A DNA stretch of 64,000 nt from Paenibacillus lycopersici (GTDB lineage Bacteria; Bacillota; Bacilli; Paenibacillales; Paenibacillaceae). This document shows, in pieces, positions 19,540 to 28,754 of the stretch. The stretch's first letter is position 1; each line of letters opens with the position of its first letter. The translations under genes were made by a program, and so were the position numbers. The notes below the pieces were generated by a model. It was not told the DNA's origin. It was given only the letters and a program-made list of their open reading frames with translations, and searched no databases. The DNA is taken from NCBI RefSeq assembly GCF_010119935.1, contig NZ_CP048209.1:1098001-1162000 (forward strand). Reading direction: 5' to 3'.

Positions 19540-20463
19540 ATGCTCGTGCTGTTCGACCGGAAATTCTGGCGCAAATACAAGGTACTGCTGCTTATGCTGC
19601 TGCCCGGAACGCTCTATCTTCTGCTGAATAATTATTTGCCGATGTTCGGCGTCGCGATCGCGTTCAAGAACATCAATTATGCCAAGGGCATCTGGGGCAG
19701 CGACTGGGTCGGCTTCAAGAACTTCCGGTTTCTGTTCGACACCCAGGATGCCTGGATCATCACGCGCAACACCTTGCTGTACAACTTCGCGTTCATCATC
19801 ATCAATCTCGTGTGCGCCGTCGGGCTGGCGATCCTGCTGAACGAGATCCGAAGCCGGCTGGCGGCGCGGTTCTACCAAAGCATGATGCTGCTGCCCTATC
19901 TGTTCTCTACCGTCGTCGTCAGCTACCTGGTGTTCGCATTCCTGAGCTCGGATTACGGCTTCCTGAACCACAAGGTGCTGCCATGGCTCGGTCTGGAACC
20001 GCTTAACTGGTACAACGAGCCGAAGGTGTGGCCGTACATTCTCGTCATCGTTAATACCTGGAAAAGCGTCGGCTACCTCAGCATCGTCTACCTCGCCGCG
20101 ATTATCGGGCTCGATAAGGAATATTACGAGGCGGCCGTGATCGACGGCGCGGGCAAATGGCATCAATTCACGCGGATTACGATCCCGTTGATCATGCCGA
20201 TCATCATCATCATGACCTTGCTCGCGATCGGTAAAATATTCTACTCCGACTTCGGGTTGTTCTACCAGGTCACGATGAACTCGGGAACGATTCAATCGAC
20301 GACCAGCGTCGTGGACACCTACGTGTATCGGGCGCTCCTTCAGCTCGGGGATACCGGCATGTCGTCGGCCGCCGGTCTCTACCAATCCGCCGTGGGCTTC
20401 GTGCTGATCCTCGTCGTCAATCTGGTCGTTCGCAAGTTCAGCAAGGAAAACGCATTGTTCTGA
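19540..20463 (+). CDS. Carbohydrate ABC transporter permease, LplB type
   Basis: 307 residues with six predicted membrane helices; the first follows a short basic stretch (F-D-R-K-F-W-R-K-Y-K). The EAA loop that contacts the ATPase is E-A-A-V-I-D-G-A-G at 197-205. Sequence style (P-M-F-G-V-A-I-A-F-K-N) is that of the LplB/YtcP group, permeases for complex or polymeric sugars in Paenibacillaceae. It is the first gene of an operon: the partner permease begins 16 bp after the stop, then the lipoprotein. No ATPase gene is present in the operon; such systems usually share a general MsmX-type ATPase encoded elsewhere. Confidence 0.93.
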   Translation: MLVLFDRKFWRKYKVLLLMLLPGTLYLLLNNYLPMFGVAIAFKNINYAKGIWGSDWVGFKNFRFLFDTQDAWIITRNTLLYNFAFIIINLVCAVGLAILLNEIRSRLAARFYQSMMLLPYLFSTVVVSYLVFAFLSSDYGFLNHKVLPWLGLEPLNWYNEPKVWPYILVIVNTWKSVGYLSIVYLAAIIGLDKEYYEAAVIDGAGKWHQFTRITIPLIMPIIIIMTLLAIGKIFYSDFGLFYQVTMNSGTIQSTTSVVDTYVYRALLQLGDTGMSSAAGLYQSAVGFVLILVVNLVVRKFSKENALF

Positions 20464-20478
20464 CAGGAGAGAAGAAAC

Positions 20479-21417
20479 ATGGACAAGTCGCAAGCCTTGT
20501 TATCGGCGGGGCCCGGAACGTTCCGGGCCGCGAAACGCCGCCAACGGTCGCTCTATCAGACCGTATTGAACGGGCTGTTCTGCATCGCCGCATTAATCGT
20601 CGTGCTGCCGCTCGTGCTGGTGTTATCCGTCTCCTTCTCGGATGAGGATTCGGTCTACATCCACGGCTACTCCTTCATTCCGCATAAGTTCAGCACGGCC
20701 GCTTACTCGTATCTGTGGGCGGATCATGGGGCGATCGCGCATGCGTACGGGGTGACCGTGCTGGTGACTGTCGCCGGGGCGCTGGCCGGACTGCTGTTGA
20801 CCGCGCTCTTCGCCTATCCGCTGGCCCGGCGGGATTTCCCGCTGCGCAACGTCTTTTCGTTCTTCGTGTTTTTCACTATTTTGTTCGGCGGCGGCCTGGT
20901 GCCGTGGTATATCGTGTTTACCAATTTCGTCAACGTCAAGGATTCCATGCTGGGCCTCGTCCTGCCGGGCTTGCTGATGAACGGCTTTAACATTCTCGTG
21001 GTGCGGACGTTCTTCCAGGGCATCCCGCCGTCCTTGATGGAATCGGCGACGATTGACGGCGCGGGCGAGTTCCGCATCTGGTGGCAGATCGTCATGCCAC
21101 TCTCCCTGCCGGTGCTGGCGACGATCGGCTTATTCATGACGCTGGGCTACTGGAACGACTGGTTTAATTCGCTCATCTTCATCTCCGACGTCAAATGGTA
21201 CAGCCTGCAGTACATCATGCAGAAGACGCTGATGGACATCCAGTTCCTGTCGACGCAGTCCGGCGCGGGCAACGCGTCCGCCATTCTGGCGACGGCGCCG
21301 ACCGAGACGATGCGGATGGCGATGGCGATCATCGGCGTCGGACCGATCGTGCTGGCGTATCCGTTCTTCCAGCGCTATCTCGTTCAGGGGCTGACGGTCG
21401 GCGCCGTCAAGGGCTGA
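20479..21417 (+). CDS. Carbohydrate ABC transporter permease, YtcP/LplC type
   Basis: 312 residues, ATG after GGAGAGAAG. After a basic N-terminus of about 30 residues there are six predicted membrane helices. The EAA-type loop reads E-S-A-T-I-D-G-A-G from residue 188. The motif L-F-G-G-G-L-V-P-W-Y and the C-terminal G-A-V-K-G ending are characteristic of the YtcP/LplC partner of LplB-like permeases. It forms the heteromeric membrane channel with the preceding gene product. Confidence 0.93.
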   Translation: MDKSQALLSAGPGTFRAAKRRQRSLYQTVLNGLFCIAALIVVLPLVLVLSVSFSDEDSVYIHGYSFIPHKFSTAAYSYLWADHGAIAHAYGVTVLVTVAGALAGLLLTALFAYPLARRDFPLRNVFSFFVFFTILFGGGLVPWYIVFTNFVNVKDSMLGLVLPGLLMNGFNILVVRTFFQGIPPSLMESATIDGAGEFRIWWQIVMPLSLPVLATIGLFMTLGYWNDWFNSLIFISDVKWYSLQYIMQKTLMDIQFLSTQSGAGNASAILATAPTETMRMAMAIIGVGPIVLAYPFFQRYLVQGLTVGAVKG

Positions 21418-21545
21418 GCACAGGCAGTCAGGCCCGCGAATCGATCCACGTGGGAGGTGATGCAGGCCGGGGAGCCCGGCAGGCAAGTTAAGCGTTGACA
21501 AGCAAGGCTATACTATTATCGAACGTCATTGGGAGGTCAAGAACG

Positions 21546-23096
21546 ATGAAGAAACAGATCGGCGCCATGCTGGCATTATCCATGGTATCCGCTTTCGCAC
21601 TGGCTGGATGCGGCACCTCGAACGAACAGAACGCCGCCAACGCGGCGGGAGAAGCGGCGGGCAACGCCAAGACGGCGGGCAATGCCAATGCCGCCAGCGA
21701 GAAGCCGGCGCTGAAGCCGTACAAGCTGGTCATGTATTATCCGGGGTCGACGCCTGGGGATCTGGCTCTCGTACAGGACGAGATCAGCAAGTATTTGACG
21801 GAGAAAATCAACGCGACGATCGAGCTCAAGCCGATCGATTGGGGTGCCTACGGCGATAAATCGAACCTGATGTTCACGTCGAATGAGAAATTCGACTTGA
21901 TGTTCACGGCTTCGTACCTGAGCTACAACGTCAACGTTGCCAAAGGCCAATTCCTGCAAGTGGACGAGCTGCTCGATCAGTACGGCCAAGGCATCAAGGA
22001 TACGCTCGGTCCGGACTGGCTCAAGGGCAGCCAGGTCAACGGCCATAACTACGCCGTGCCGACATTGAAGGAGTTCGCGGGCGCGGCGGGCATGCTGTTC
22101 CGCAAGGACCTGGTCGACAAGTACAACATCGATTTGAACGCGATCCATACGCTCTCCGATCTGACGCCGATCTTCCAGACGATCAAGGACAAGGAGCCGG
22201 GCGTGACGCCGCTGGTGCAATCCGGCAGCCTGAACCTGCCGGGCCTGCTTACCGGGTATTCGCTGGACTACCTGGGCGACAGCTCGGGCGTCCTTGATCC
22301 GGCCGCGGGCGACCTGAAAGTCGTCAATTTGCTGGAGACGAAGCAGTATGTCGATTCCGTGCATCAAATGCGCCAGTGGTACCAGGCCGGCTTCATCAAC
22401 AAGGATGCGTCGACGCTCAAGGACGATCAGTTGTATAACATCGTCAAGGCGGGCAAGGGCTTCGCGTTCGCGGTAACGACCAAACCGGGCAAGGATGCGG
22501 AAATGAGCACGCAGCTCGGCGTCGAGCTGGTGCAGAAGGATTTGACGAAGCCGCAGACGACGACCGGCGAAGCGACCGGCGCGATGCTGGCCATTTCCCG
22601 GACGAGCGGGGATCCGGAGCGCGCGATGATGTTCCTGAATCTGCTCTACACGGACAAGACGCTGCTGAATATGCTGGACTTCGGCATCGAAGGCAAGCAT
22701 TACGTCAAGAACGCGAACGGGATGCTCGACTATCCGGAGGGCGTCACCTCGCAGACGAGCGGCTTCAATCCCGGCACGGCCTGGATGTTCGGCAACCAGC
22801 TGAACACGTACTTGTGGAGCAACGAGGATCCGCAGAAATGGGAGAAATTCAAGGCCTTCAACGACAGCTCTACCAAGTCGCCGGCGCTCGGCTTCGTCTG
22901 GGATCCGACGAACGTCAAGAACGAAGTGTCGGCTGTCGGCAACGCCGGGGCCGAGTTCGGAGGCGCGATCATGACCGGCACGGTCGATCCCGATAAGTAC
23001 CTGCCTCAATACAATGCCAAATTAAAAGCCGCGGGTCTGGAGAAGATCATCGCGGAGAAGCAGAAGCAGCTCGACGCGTGGGCGCAGGCCAAGTAG
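21546..23096 (+). CDS. Extracellular solute-binding lipoprotein of the ABC transporter
   Basis: The start is set at ATG 21546, with GGGAGG just upstream; an in-frame earlier start at 21495 would put 17 extra residues before the signal peptide. The product of 516 residues has a lipoprotein signal M-K-K-Q-I with lipobox L-A-G-C (Cys22), then an Ala/Asn-rich linker and a type 1 extracellular solute-binding domain (opening with L-V-M-Y-Y-P-G-S-T-P). The Trp/Tyr-rich binding region and size fit the LplA-type proteins that bind oligosaccharides. It delivers sugar to the two upstream permeases; the exact ligand cannot be read. A terminator follows. Confidence 0.93.
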   Translation: MKKQIGAMLALSMVSAFALAGCGTSNEQNAANAAGEAAGNAKTAGNANAASEKPALKPYKLVMYYPGSTPGDLALVQDEISKYLTEKINATIELKPIDWGAYGDKSNLMFTSNEKFDLMFTASYLSYNVNVAKGQFLQVDELLDQYGQGIKDTLGPDWLKGSQVNGHNYAVPTLKEFAGAAGMLFRKDLVDKYNIDLNAIHTLSDLTPIFQTIKDKEPGVTPLVQSGSLNLPGLLTGYSLDYLGDSSGVLDPAAGDLKVVNLLETKQYVDSVHQMRQWYQAGFINKDASTLKDDQLYNIVKAGKGFAFAVTTKPGKDAEMSTQLGVELVQKDLTKPQTTTGEATGAMLAISRTSGDPERAMMFLNLLYTDKTLLNMLDFGIEGKHYVKNANGMLDYPEGVTSQTSGFNPGTAWMFGNQLNTYLWSNEDPQKWEKFKAFNDSSTKSPALGFVWDPTNVKNEVSAVGNAGAEFGGAIMTGTVDPDKYLPQYNAKLKAAGLEKIIAEKQKQLDAWAQAK

Positions 23097-23121
23097 GCCG
23101 TCAGCGCCGAACGGGCGAGGC

Positions 23122-23150
23122 AAGCGCGAACCGGTAACCGGTTCGCGCTT
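23122..23150 (+). terminator. Terminator-like hairpin after the lipoprotein gene
   Basis: A perfect 14-bp stem, AAGCGCGAACCGGT with ACCGGTTCGCGCTT, around a single central A. The T-tract is weak, so attenuation with partial read-through into the sensor kinase is possible. A TATAAT at 23165-23170 lies just after it and may start a separate transcript. Confidence 0.75.
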
Positions 23151-23236
23151 TCCGCCATTTGTTTTATAATAGATTTTACGTTAATAGAAGCTTACGTTGA
23201 TGCCGCAGGCCGCGGCCCGGCAAGGAGGACGTCCGC

Positions 23237-25030
23237 ATGACGCTGCGCCAGAAAGTGATCGTGGCGTTCGGTTTAATTACCGTGCCGCTGGTCGCGTTCT
23301 TGCTCTACACCAATTATTATTCCAGCAAGGTCGTCCGCGAGCAGGCGGCAGGTTACAATGCCGGGCTGCTGACGCTCTACGGGGACCAGCTCGATCAGAC
23401 GCTGGAGACCGGCAACAGCTACCTGTACCGGCTGGCCAACCAGGAGCCCGTCATTCGTTCCCTCGTCTATCATGCCGGCGATCTGGACGAATATACGATG
23501 ACCCGGGTCGCCGTCAGCTCGAGATTGTACGCGGACTTCCAGTACAACCCGAGCATGTATCTCGAATTCGTGTACAACCCGAATAACCGCGATCTGATCA
23601 TGGCCCAGCCGAATGAGAAATCGTACGAGGAAGCGGAGGGCATCGCAAGCTATCTGAAAGGACTGTTCGAGGGCGCCGGTCAAGGAGATCGGATCGCGCC
23701 GTTCGAGCTGCTGTGGCAGCATTGCAGCATCGGCGGCGACTCGTTCCTGCTGCGCATCGTCCAGACGGATACGAATACGTACGCCGGCGCTTTGATCCGG
23801 CTGGACGTGCTTATGAAGCCGCTGCAACTGATTGCGCGCGACCAAAGCATTCATGCGTATTTCCTGAGCCGCGAGGGAGCATGGCTCACGCCCGGTCCGC
23901 CGCCGGACGCGGCCGCCGAAGGCAGCGCGGCGATTGTCGCAAGCGCAAGCGACAACGGCAGCGGCAAGCGGGCCTACCGCACGGTTCGCGGCGCCGAGAA
24001 GTACCTGATGGTCAGCCATCCGCTCGGCTTGTGCGACCTGGTGCTGGCCGTTATGATTCCCGAGAAGGTGATGCTGCAGCAGGTGCCGATGTTCCAGCGC
24101 ATCGGGTACGTGATTCCGTTCGCCGCCGGCATCGTGCTGCTGATCTTCCTGGCGTACGTGCAAAATCTGGTCATCGATCCGATGCAGCGGCTCGTCAAGG
24201 GGATGCGCCAACTGAGCAAGGGGAATCTGGATACCCGTCTGGCAGCGGGCCGGTCTGCAGAATTCGCTCTTATCGGCGAGACGTTCAACAATATGGCTTC
24301 GGAAATCCAGGATTTGAAAATCCATGTCTATGAAGAGGAAATTCGCTCCCAGAAGGCCGAGATCAAACAGCTGCAGCTGCAGATGAATCCGCACTTCCTG
24401 TTCAACTCGCTCAACATCATCTACAATCTTGCCGAGACGGGCAGGGTTCGGCTGATCCAGCAAATGACCCGTCATATGGTCGAGTACCTGCGGTTCTTCG
24501 CCCGGTTGAAGGAGCATGCGATCACGGTACGCGAGGAGCTTGCGAACGTCGAGCATTATATGAACATCCAGAAGCTGCGATTCCCGAGGCATCTGGCGTA
24601 CGAGTGGGAGATGGAAGACGCGGCGGCAGCTGCGCAGCTGCCGCCGCTCACCGTTCAGCCGTTCGTCGAGAACGCGCTCAAGCACGGTTTTTCGAACGGC
24701 AGGGATCTGTTTTGCGTAACGGTGCGGGCGCGCGTCCTCGACAGGGAAGGCCGCCGATTCATCGAGCTCGTCATCGAGGACAACGGGAAGGGATTCCCGG
24801 CTGGCTTGACGGAGCATTTGACCGAGACGCTAGCCGATCCGGCCTATACCAAGGCGCATATCGGCATATGGAACGTATATAACCACTTGAAGATTCAGTA
24901 CCGGGGGGAAGCCGAGCTTCGCTTGTCCAATGTCGAGCCGAAGGGCGCGCGCGTCGTGATGGTCATTCCGTATCGCGTGTCCTCCCAGGAAGGAGAAGTT
25001 CAGGATGCTCAACCTATTGATCGTGGATGA
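23237..25030 (+). CDS. Membrane sensor histidine kinase, YesM type
   Basis: 597 residues, ATG behind AAGGAGG. A transmembrane helix at about 10-27, an extracellular sensing region to about 285, a second helix (I-P-F-A-A-G-I-V-L-L-I-F-L), a HAMP linker, then a His_kinase domain with M-N-P-H-F-L-F-N-S-L (phospho-acceptor His386) and a HATPase_c domain containing Q-P-F-V-E-N-A-L-K-H-G and D-N-G-K-G. This is the standard YesM architecture that senses extracellular sugar and phosphorylates a YesN-type regulator. The response regulator gene overlaps its 3' end by 26 bp. Confidence 0.95.
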   Translation: MTLRQKVIVAFGLITVPLVAFLLYTNYYSSKVVREQAAGYNAGLLTLYGDQLDQTLETGNSYLYRLANQEPVIRSLVYHAGDLDEYTMTRVAVSSRLYADFQYNPSMYLEFVYNPNNRDLIMAQPNEKSYEEAEGIASYLKGLFEGAGQGDRIAPFELLWQHCSIGGDSFLLRIVQTDTNTYAGALIRLDVLMKPLQLIARDQSIHAYFLSREGAWLTPGPPPDAAAEGSAAIVASASDNGSGKRAYRTVRGAEKYLMVSHPLGLCDLVLAVMIPEKVMLQQVPMFQRIGYVIPFAAGIVLLIFLAYVQNLVIDPMQRLVKGMRQLSKGNLDTRLAAGRSAEFALIGETFNNMASEIQDLKIHVYEEEIRSQKAEIKQLQLQMNPHFLFNSLNIIYNLAETGRVRLIQQMTRHMVEYLRFFARLKEHAITVREELANVEHYMNIQKLRFPRHLAYEWEMEDAAAAAQLPPLTVQPFVENALKHGFSNGRDLFCVTVRARVLDREGRRFIELVIEDNGKGFPAGLTEHLTETLADPAYTKAHIGIWNVYNHLKIQYRGEAELRLSNVEPKGARVVMVIPYRVSSQEGEVQDAQPIDRG

Positions 25031-26588
25031 CGAGATATATGCCGTAGAGGGGCTGAGATTGGGCGTCCCCTGGGCGTCGCTGGGCTTCGGCCAAGTGTTC
25101 GAAGCCTATAACATCGAGGATGCGGCGGACATGCTGCGGCACAATGCCATCGATGTGGTTATATGCGACATCGAAATGCCGGGAGGCGACGGATTCGAGC
25201 TGCTGGAATGGATTCGTGCCGAGCAGCCTGGGCTGGTCACGTTGTTTCTGACCTGCCACGCCGAGTTTCACTACGCGCAGCGGGCGATTCAGCTGGGCTG
25301 CCACGACTATTTGCTGAAGCCGGTCGACTTCGGCGAGCTGACGGGCAAGGCGGGCAAGATCGCCGCGTCGATCGCGGCGGACAGGGAATGGGAGGCGGCG
25401 CAGGACAAGGCGAAAGCGTTCTGGGACCGGAAGAAACCGCTGCTCGTCGAGCGGTTCTGGCAGGATATGCTCGCCGCGCGCATCTCGGCATCCGGCGAAT
25501 TGCTCGCCCGGGCTCTGCGGGAGTACGCCGTGCCGTTCGACTGCGAAGCGATGGACGTGCTGTCGATCTTGATCAGCGTGGAGCAGTGGACACAGCCGTT
25601 AAGCGAGCACGACGAGGAACTGATGGAGTACGCGGTGCGCAACGTAGCCGAAGAGATCGTCCTCCGGGGCGGACCGGGCTGCGCGCTGCAGGACGGGAGC
25701 GGCGCTAACGCGATCTTGATCTATTGCGGGAAGGGCGAGAAGCTGGATATGGAGGCGCTCGCATCGCGCTGCGAACAGTTTATCGGCTATTGCCGGGATA
25801 ACTTCTACTGCAAAGTATCCTGTTACATCGGGGAGCCCGTGCCCATCGATCGGCTGAAGACGGTCTACGAGGCGCTGCTGAAGATGGAGTACGATAACAT
25901 CAGCAGGTCGCATGTCGTCTATCGGTACGAGCGAGGCAGCGAGCCTGTCGAGCAGTTGAGCCCGATCGACATGTCCGAATGGCCGTCGCTGATCGAGCAG
26001 GGCGAATCGCAGCTGCTGCGTTCGCGCATTCATGATTCGCTGGTCGAGCTAAAGTTCGAAGGAGGCAGGGCCGACGCGCTTACGCTCTATTATCACGGCA
26101 TGCTCCAGACGATCTATGTCGTCCTGCACAGACGGGGCAAGACCGTCCAGGAAGTATTCGCCGAAGCGCTTGCGCTCGTGCAGCCCCCGCCGCCCAAGAC
26201 CATCCTGCAGATGGAGGAATGGGCATACGAGGTTACGGATACCGCGATTCGGTTCGTTAGAGGCGAGGAGGATTCGATCGTCCGCAAGATCAAACATCAT
26301 ATCCGGCATCGTCTCAGCGACAAAATCGAGCGCATGGAGCTTGCCCGGCTCGTCAGCCTCAACCCTGCCTACTTGTCGCGCCTGTTCAAGAAAGAAACAG
26401 GCGAATCGCTGACGGAATACATCCAGAGCGAGAAGATGAAGCTGGCCAGAGAACTGCTCCGCGGCAGCGACAAGCCGATCAGCGAAATCGCGCTAATCGC
26501 GGGGTACGGGAATATGTCGTACTTCTCCAAGGCGTTCAAGAAGCAATTCAATGTCAGCCCGCTGGCCTATCGGAAGGGACAAGCTTAA
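25005..26588 (+). CDS. Response regulator with AraC-type DNA-binding domain, YesN type
   Basis: 527 residues. The N-terminal receiver domain has the acidic pair D-D, the phosphorylated Asp55 (V-I-C-D-I-E-M-P) and the conserved Lys in L-L-K-P-V-D-F. A middle region of about 280 residues separates it from a C-terminal AraC/XylS double helix-turn-helix (L-S-R-L-F-K-K-E-T-G, then M-S-Y-F-S-K-A-F-K-K-Q-F). The start overlaps the kinase gene, with AAGGAGAAG as ribosome binding site, so the two are translationally coupled. The likely target is the upstream transporter promoter. Confidence 0.95.
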   Translation: MLNLLIVDDEIYAVEGLRLGVPWASLGFGQVFEAYNIEDAADMLRHNAIDVVICDIEMPGGDGFELLEWIRAEQPGLVTLFLTCHAEFHYAQRAIQLGCHDYLLKPVDFGELTGKAGKIAASIAADREWEAAQDKAKAFWDRKKPLLVERFWQDMLAARISASGELLARALREYAVPFDCEAMDVLSILISVEQWTQPLSEHDEELMEYAVRNVAEEIVLRGGPGCALQDGSGANAILIYCGKGEKLDMEALASRCEQFIGYCRDNFYCKVSCYIGEPVPIDRLKTVYEALLKMEYDNISRSHVVYRYERGSEPVEQLSPIDMSEWPSLIEQGESQLLRSRIHDSLVELKFEGGRADALTLYYHGMLQTIYVVLHRRGKTVQEVFAEALALVQPPPPKTILQMEEWAYEVTDTAIRFVRGEEDSIVRKIKHHIRHRLSDKIERMELARLVSLNPAYLSRLFKKETGESLTEYIQSEKMKLARELLRGSDKPISEIALIAGYGNMSYFSKAFKKQFNVSPLAYRKGQA

Positions 26589-26603
26589 TGTCGCTGGTCG
26601 GTT

Positions 26604-26765
26604 ATGGTTACGGATGGCCCGTTTGCGGAATCGAAAGAATGGATTGCCGGGTTCTTCCTGATTGAAGTGAAGTCGAGGGAAGAGGCCATCGAGTGGGCCA
26701 TGCGGTGTCCGGACCCGATGGGACATGGGGAAGGCCAGATCGAATTGCGTCAAGTAAATGAGTGA
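26604..26765 (+). pseudogene. Remnant of a YCII/DGPF-domain protein
   Basis: A 53-codon stretch, M-V-T-D-G-P-F-A-E-S-K-E, continuing with G-F-F-L-I-E-V and W-A-M-R-C-P-D-P, matches the C-terminal half of the small YCII-related (DGPF) proteins. The N-terminal half (about 60 residues) is missing, and the frame runs back into the YesN-type stop. It is a truncated relic. YCII genes often sit beside ECF sigma factors, but none is visible here. Confidence 0.7.
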
Positions 26766-27117
26766 CCAAAGTTAACCCCATAGCGACGGCCTATGAGGCT
26801 CACCGTAACGCGAGACGAATAAACCACCTTCAGGAGAAGACCATGTCGTACAACATGGAGGACTACCTGGAGGTGTTTTTTGCGTTGGCAATGCGGGTCA
26901 GCCAGCCGGCAGAAGTGAAGAGGAGCGAGCGTTTGCCATATGCTGGAGGGCTTGCTTAAAATATTTGCTGCGCGGTATGCCGACATGCCAATAATGCCAA
27001 TTGTTGGCTGGACATGCCGGGTGGTCCCGCGTAAAATGCAATAGGATAAAAGATCTACTTGGTTCTATAGATATAGATTTCACTCATTATCAAACTTGAA
27101 GCGTGGAGTGATTATGG
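26766..27117 (+). other. Intergenic stretch with degenerate coding traces
   Basis: No intact gene. A short frame at 26843-26959 (M-S-Y-N-M-E-D-Y-L-E-V-F-F) has a plausible GGAGAAG upstream but breaks off after 38 codons and is not recognised. It is probably part of the same decayed region as the YCII remnant. Confidence 0.35.
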
Positions 27118-28557
27118 ATGTTGGCAACTCTGGAAGAGTTGATAGCATTTGATTATCGGCAAGCGAAGATTGAAACAAATGAAACGATCATGCTTTTGCA
27201 TGGGAACGGATTTAATTCGACGCTCTGGGGGAGCTTCGCGGATTTATTGAACGAGACATGCAACGTCATTCGAATCGATCTGCATGGAGAATGGGAAGGT
27301 CCCCTTTCGTGGAAAATGATTTGCGACGAGATTCACAAGCGAACGGAGCGGATCGGCGTGCAAGAGCTGCATCTGGTCGGCCATAGCTTTGGCGCGTCGC
27401 TAGCGATGAGTTACGCGGGGGCTTTTCCCGGTCAAGTACAATCGCTCGTATTAATCTCCAGCGTCTTGTTCTACCCTCCGAAAGAAGGAAGAGAGGTCAT
27501 CGAGACTTATATCGAAACCATTCACAGCCATGGTTTGAACGCAACGATTCAAAACGAAATTGTTTCCCACCTCACGTTGCTTGAAACGGATAGCGCGCCG
27601 GTTCAAGCCATCATGAAGGCCTATTCCGAAACCAACGTGAACTTATATCTGAAACTATTAGAGCTGCAAATGATCGATCGTCCGTTCGAAGCTGCCAAAA
27701 CGATTATCTGTCCGGTCCTATTGCTAGCCGGAGAGAAGGATAGCTTGTACCTGCCCGAACTGCAATCCATCACGACCGGCTATTTTGGAAACGCTACGTT
27801 ATTGATCGTGCCGAACGCGGCGAATGCTTTATTTATCGATCAGCCCGAGTTGTCGGCAAGCTGGGTCATGGATTTTATCCGAAGGAAAATGAATAACACG
27901 GTTGCATTCACGAGAAGATGGAGCATCTCGAGCCATTTGCCGCTTTCGCTTCAGTCCTCCATGCATGCCGCGCTTACTCCGAATGTATTGCGCGTAACCC
28001 TTATCCATTCCTTTCGCGTGAGTCTGAACGGTTCGGAACTAAAAGCGGGATGGGACAAAAGATTTGCGAAAAACATTCTTGCCTTCCTGATTTTTAATCC
28101 CTCGTGTACCCGAGAAGAATTATGCGATGCGCTATTCCCGAATTTAAATCTGGTTACGGCTTTGAATAATTTAAGGGTGTATCTGAATTATTTGAAGAAG
28201 CTCCTGATCTTGCCGAATGGCACCTCGGTCTTGCATACAACGCGCAATGCCATACGACTCGATGCGGATATCGAATGCGATCTTGTCTTATTCTCGAGCA
28301 CGCTGAAGGAGCTTATCTTTACGGATATCCAAGAACATACCGGTATGGCTCGCGCCAAAGAACTTCTAGGAACGGTCGAAGGCAATAAATTTTTGACAGG
28401 CATCTATGATCAGTGGTTCGTAGACCTGAAGTTTCGAACGGAAGAGCAGCTGGCCACGCTTTCGTCCATGGTGGCGTACTGGGAAGCAAGCATGAATCGT
28501 CATGATTCCGCGCTGTATTTCGAGAGTCTCTCCAACCAGTTCATACAACTCAATTGA
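27118..28557 (+). CDS. Alpha/beta-hydrolase-like domain fused to SARP/BTAD-type regulator
   Basis: 479 residues; ATG 27118 behind GTGGAGTG. Residues 1 to about 260 have the alpha/beta-hydrolase fold: oxyanion H-G-N-G (28-31), nucleophile elbow G-H-S-F-G (Ser90) and the L-L-L-A-G-E-K-D segment that carries the acid. The place where the catalytic His is expected (usually G-H before F-x-x-Q-P-E) reads A-N-A-L-F-I-D-Q-P-E, with Asn236 there, so hydrolysis is doubtful. Residues from about 290 (R-V-S-L-N-G, then R-E-E-L-C-D-A-L-F-P) form the winged-helix and BTAD region of SARP-type transcriptional regulators. The likely picture is a ligand-binding, non-catalytic hydrolase fold controlling a DNA-binding domain. 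The RHS gene starts 197 bp downstream on the same strand and is the obvious candidate target. Fold calls are good; the regulatory role is inference. Confidence 0.75.
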   Translation: MLATLEELIAFDYRQAKIETNETIMLLHGNGFNSTLWGSFADLLNETCNVIRIDLHGEWEGPLSWKMICDEIHKRTERIGVQELHLVGHSFGASLAMSYAGAFPGQVQSLVLISSVLFYPPKEGREVIETYIETIHSHGLNATIQNEIVSHLTLLETDSAPVQAIMKAYSETNVNLYLKLLELQMIDRPFEAAKTIICPVLLLAGEKDSLYLPELQSITTGYFGNATLLIVPNAANALFIDQPELSASWVMDFIRRKMNNTVAFTRRWSISSHLPLSLQSSMHAALTPNVLRVTLIHSFRVSLNGSELKAGWDKRFAKNILAFLIFNPSCTREELCDALFPNLNLVTALNNLRVYLNYLKKLLILPNGTSVLHTTRNAIRLDADIECDLVLFSSTLKELIFTDIQEHTGMARAKELLGTVEGNKFLTGIYDQWFVDLKFRTEEQLATLSSMVAYWEASMNRHDSALYFESLSNQFIQLN

Positions 28558-28621
28558 TAGAACATTCAATAGGCGACGACAACAGCCTCCTCACTGTGTC
28601 TGACTCTCGTTCAGATCCTGT

Positions 28622-28686
28622 AAGGAGGTGATTTTTTGTCGGAATGCCGGAATAGGGAGCCCATCGGTCGTGTAACGATTCGGTAA
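28622..28686 (+). other. Near-perfect ribosome binding site with a 16-codon frame
   Basis: AAGGAGGTG (28622-28630) is followed 5 nt later by TTG (28636) and a 16-residue frame (M-S-E-C-R-N-R-E-P-I-G) that stops at 28686. It lies in the leader of the RHS gene, and could be a leader peptide or a leftover start of a lost gene. Confidence 0.25.
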
Positions 28687-28698
28687 CGGCGAATTTCC

Positions 28699-28704
28699 TA
28701 TAAT
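28699..28704 (+). promoter_or_regulatory. -10 element of the RHS gene
   Basis: TATAAT, 51 bp upstream of ATG 28755; no good -35 hexamer is seen, which would fit control by a dedicated activator. Confidence 0.45.
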
Positions 28705-28754
28705 GGAAGCATTCATACAATTCGATCGAGAAAAATAGGGATGAGAGGGAAAAA

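Noticed and set aside
21576..24817. Long minus-strand frames opposite the lipoprotein and sensor kinase genes
   Set aside because: Shadows of high-GC coding sequence; the plus-strand products are clear family members.
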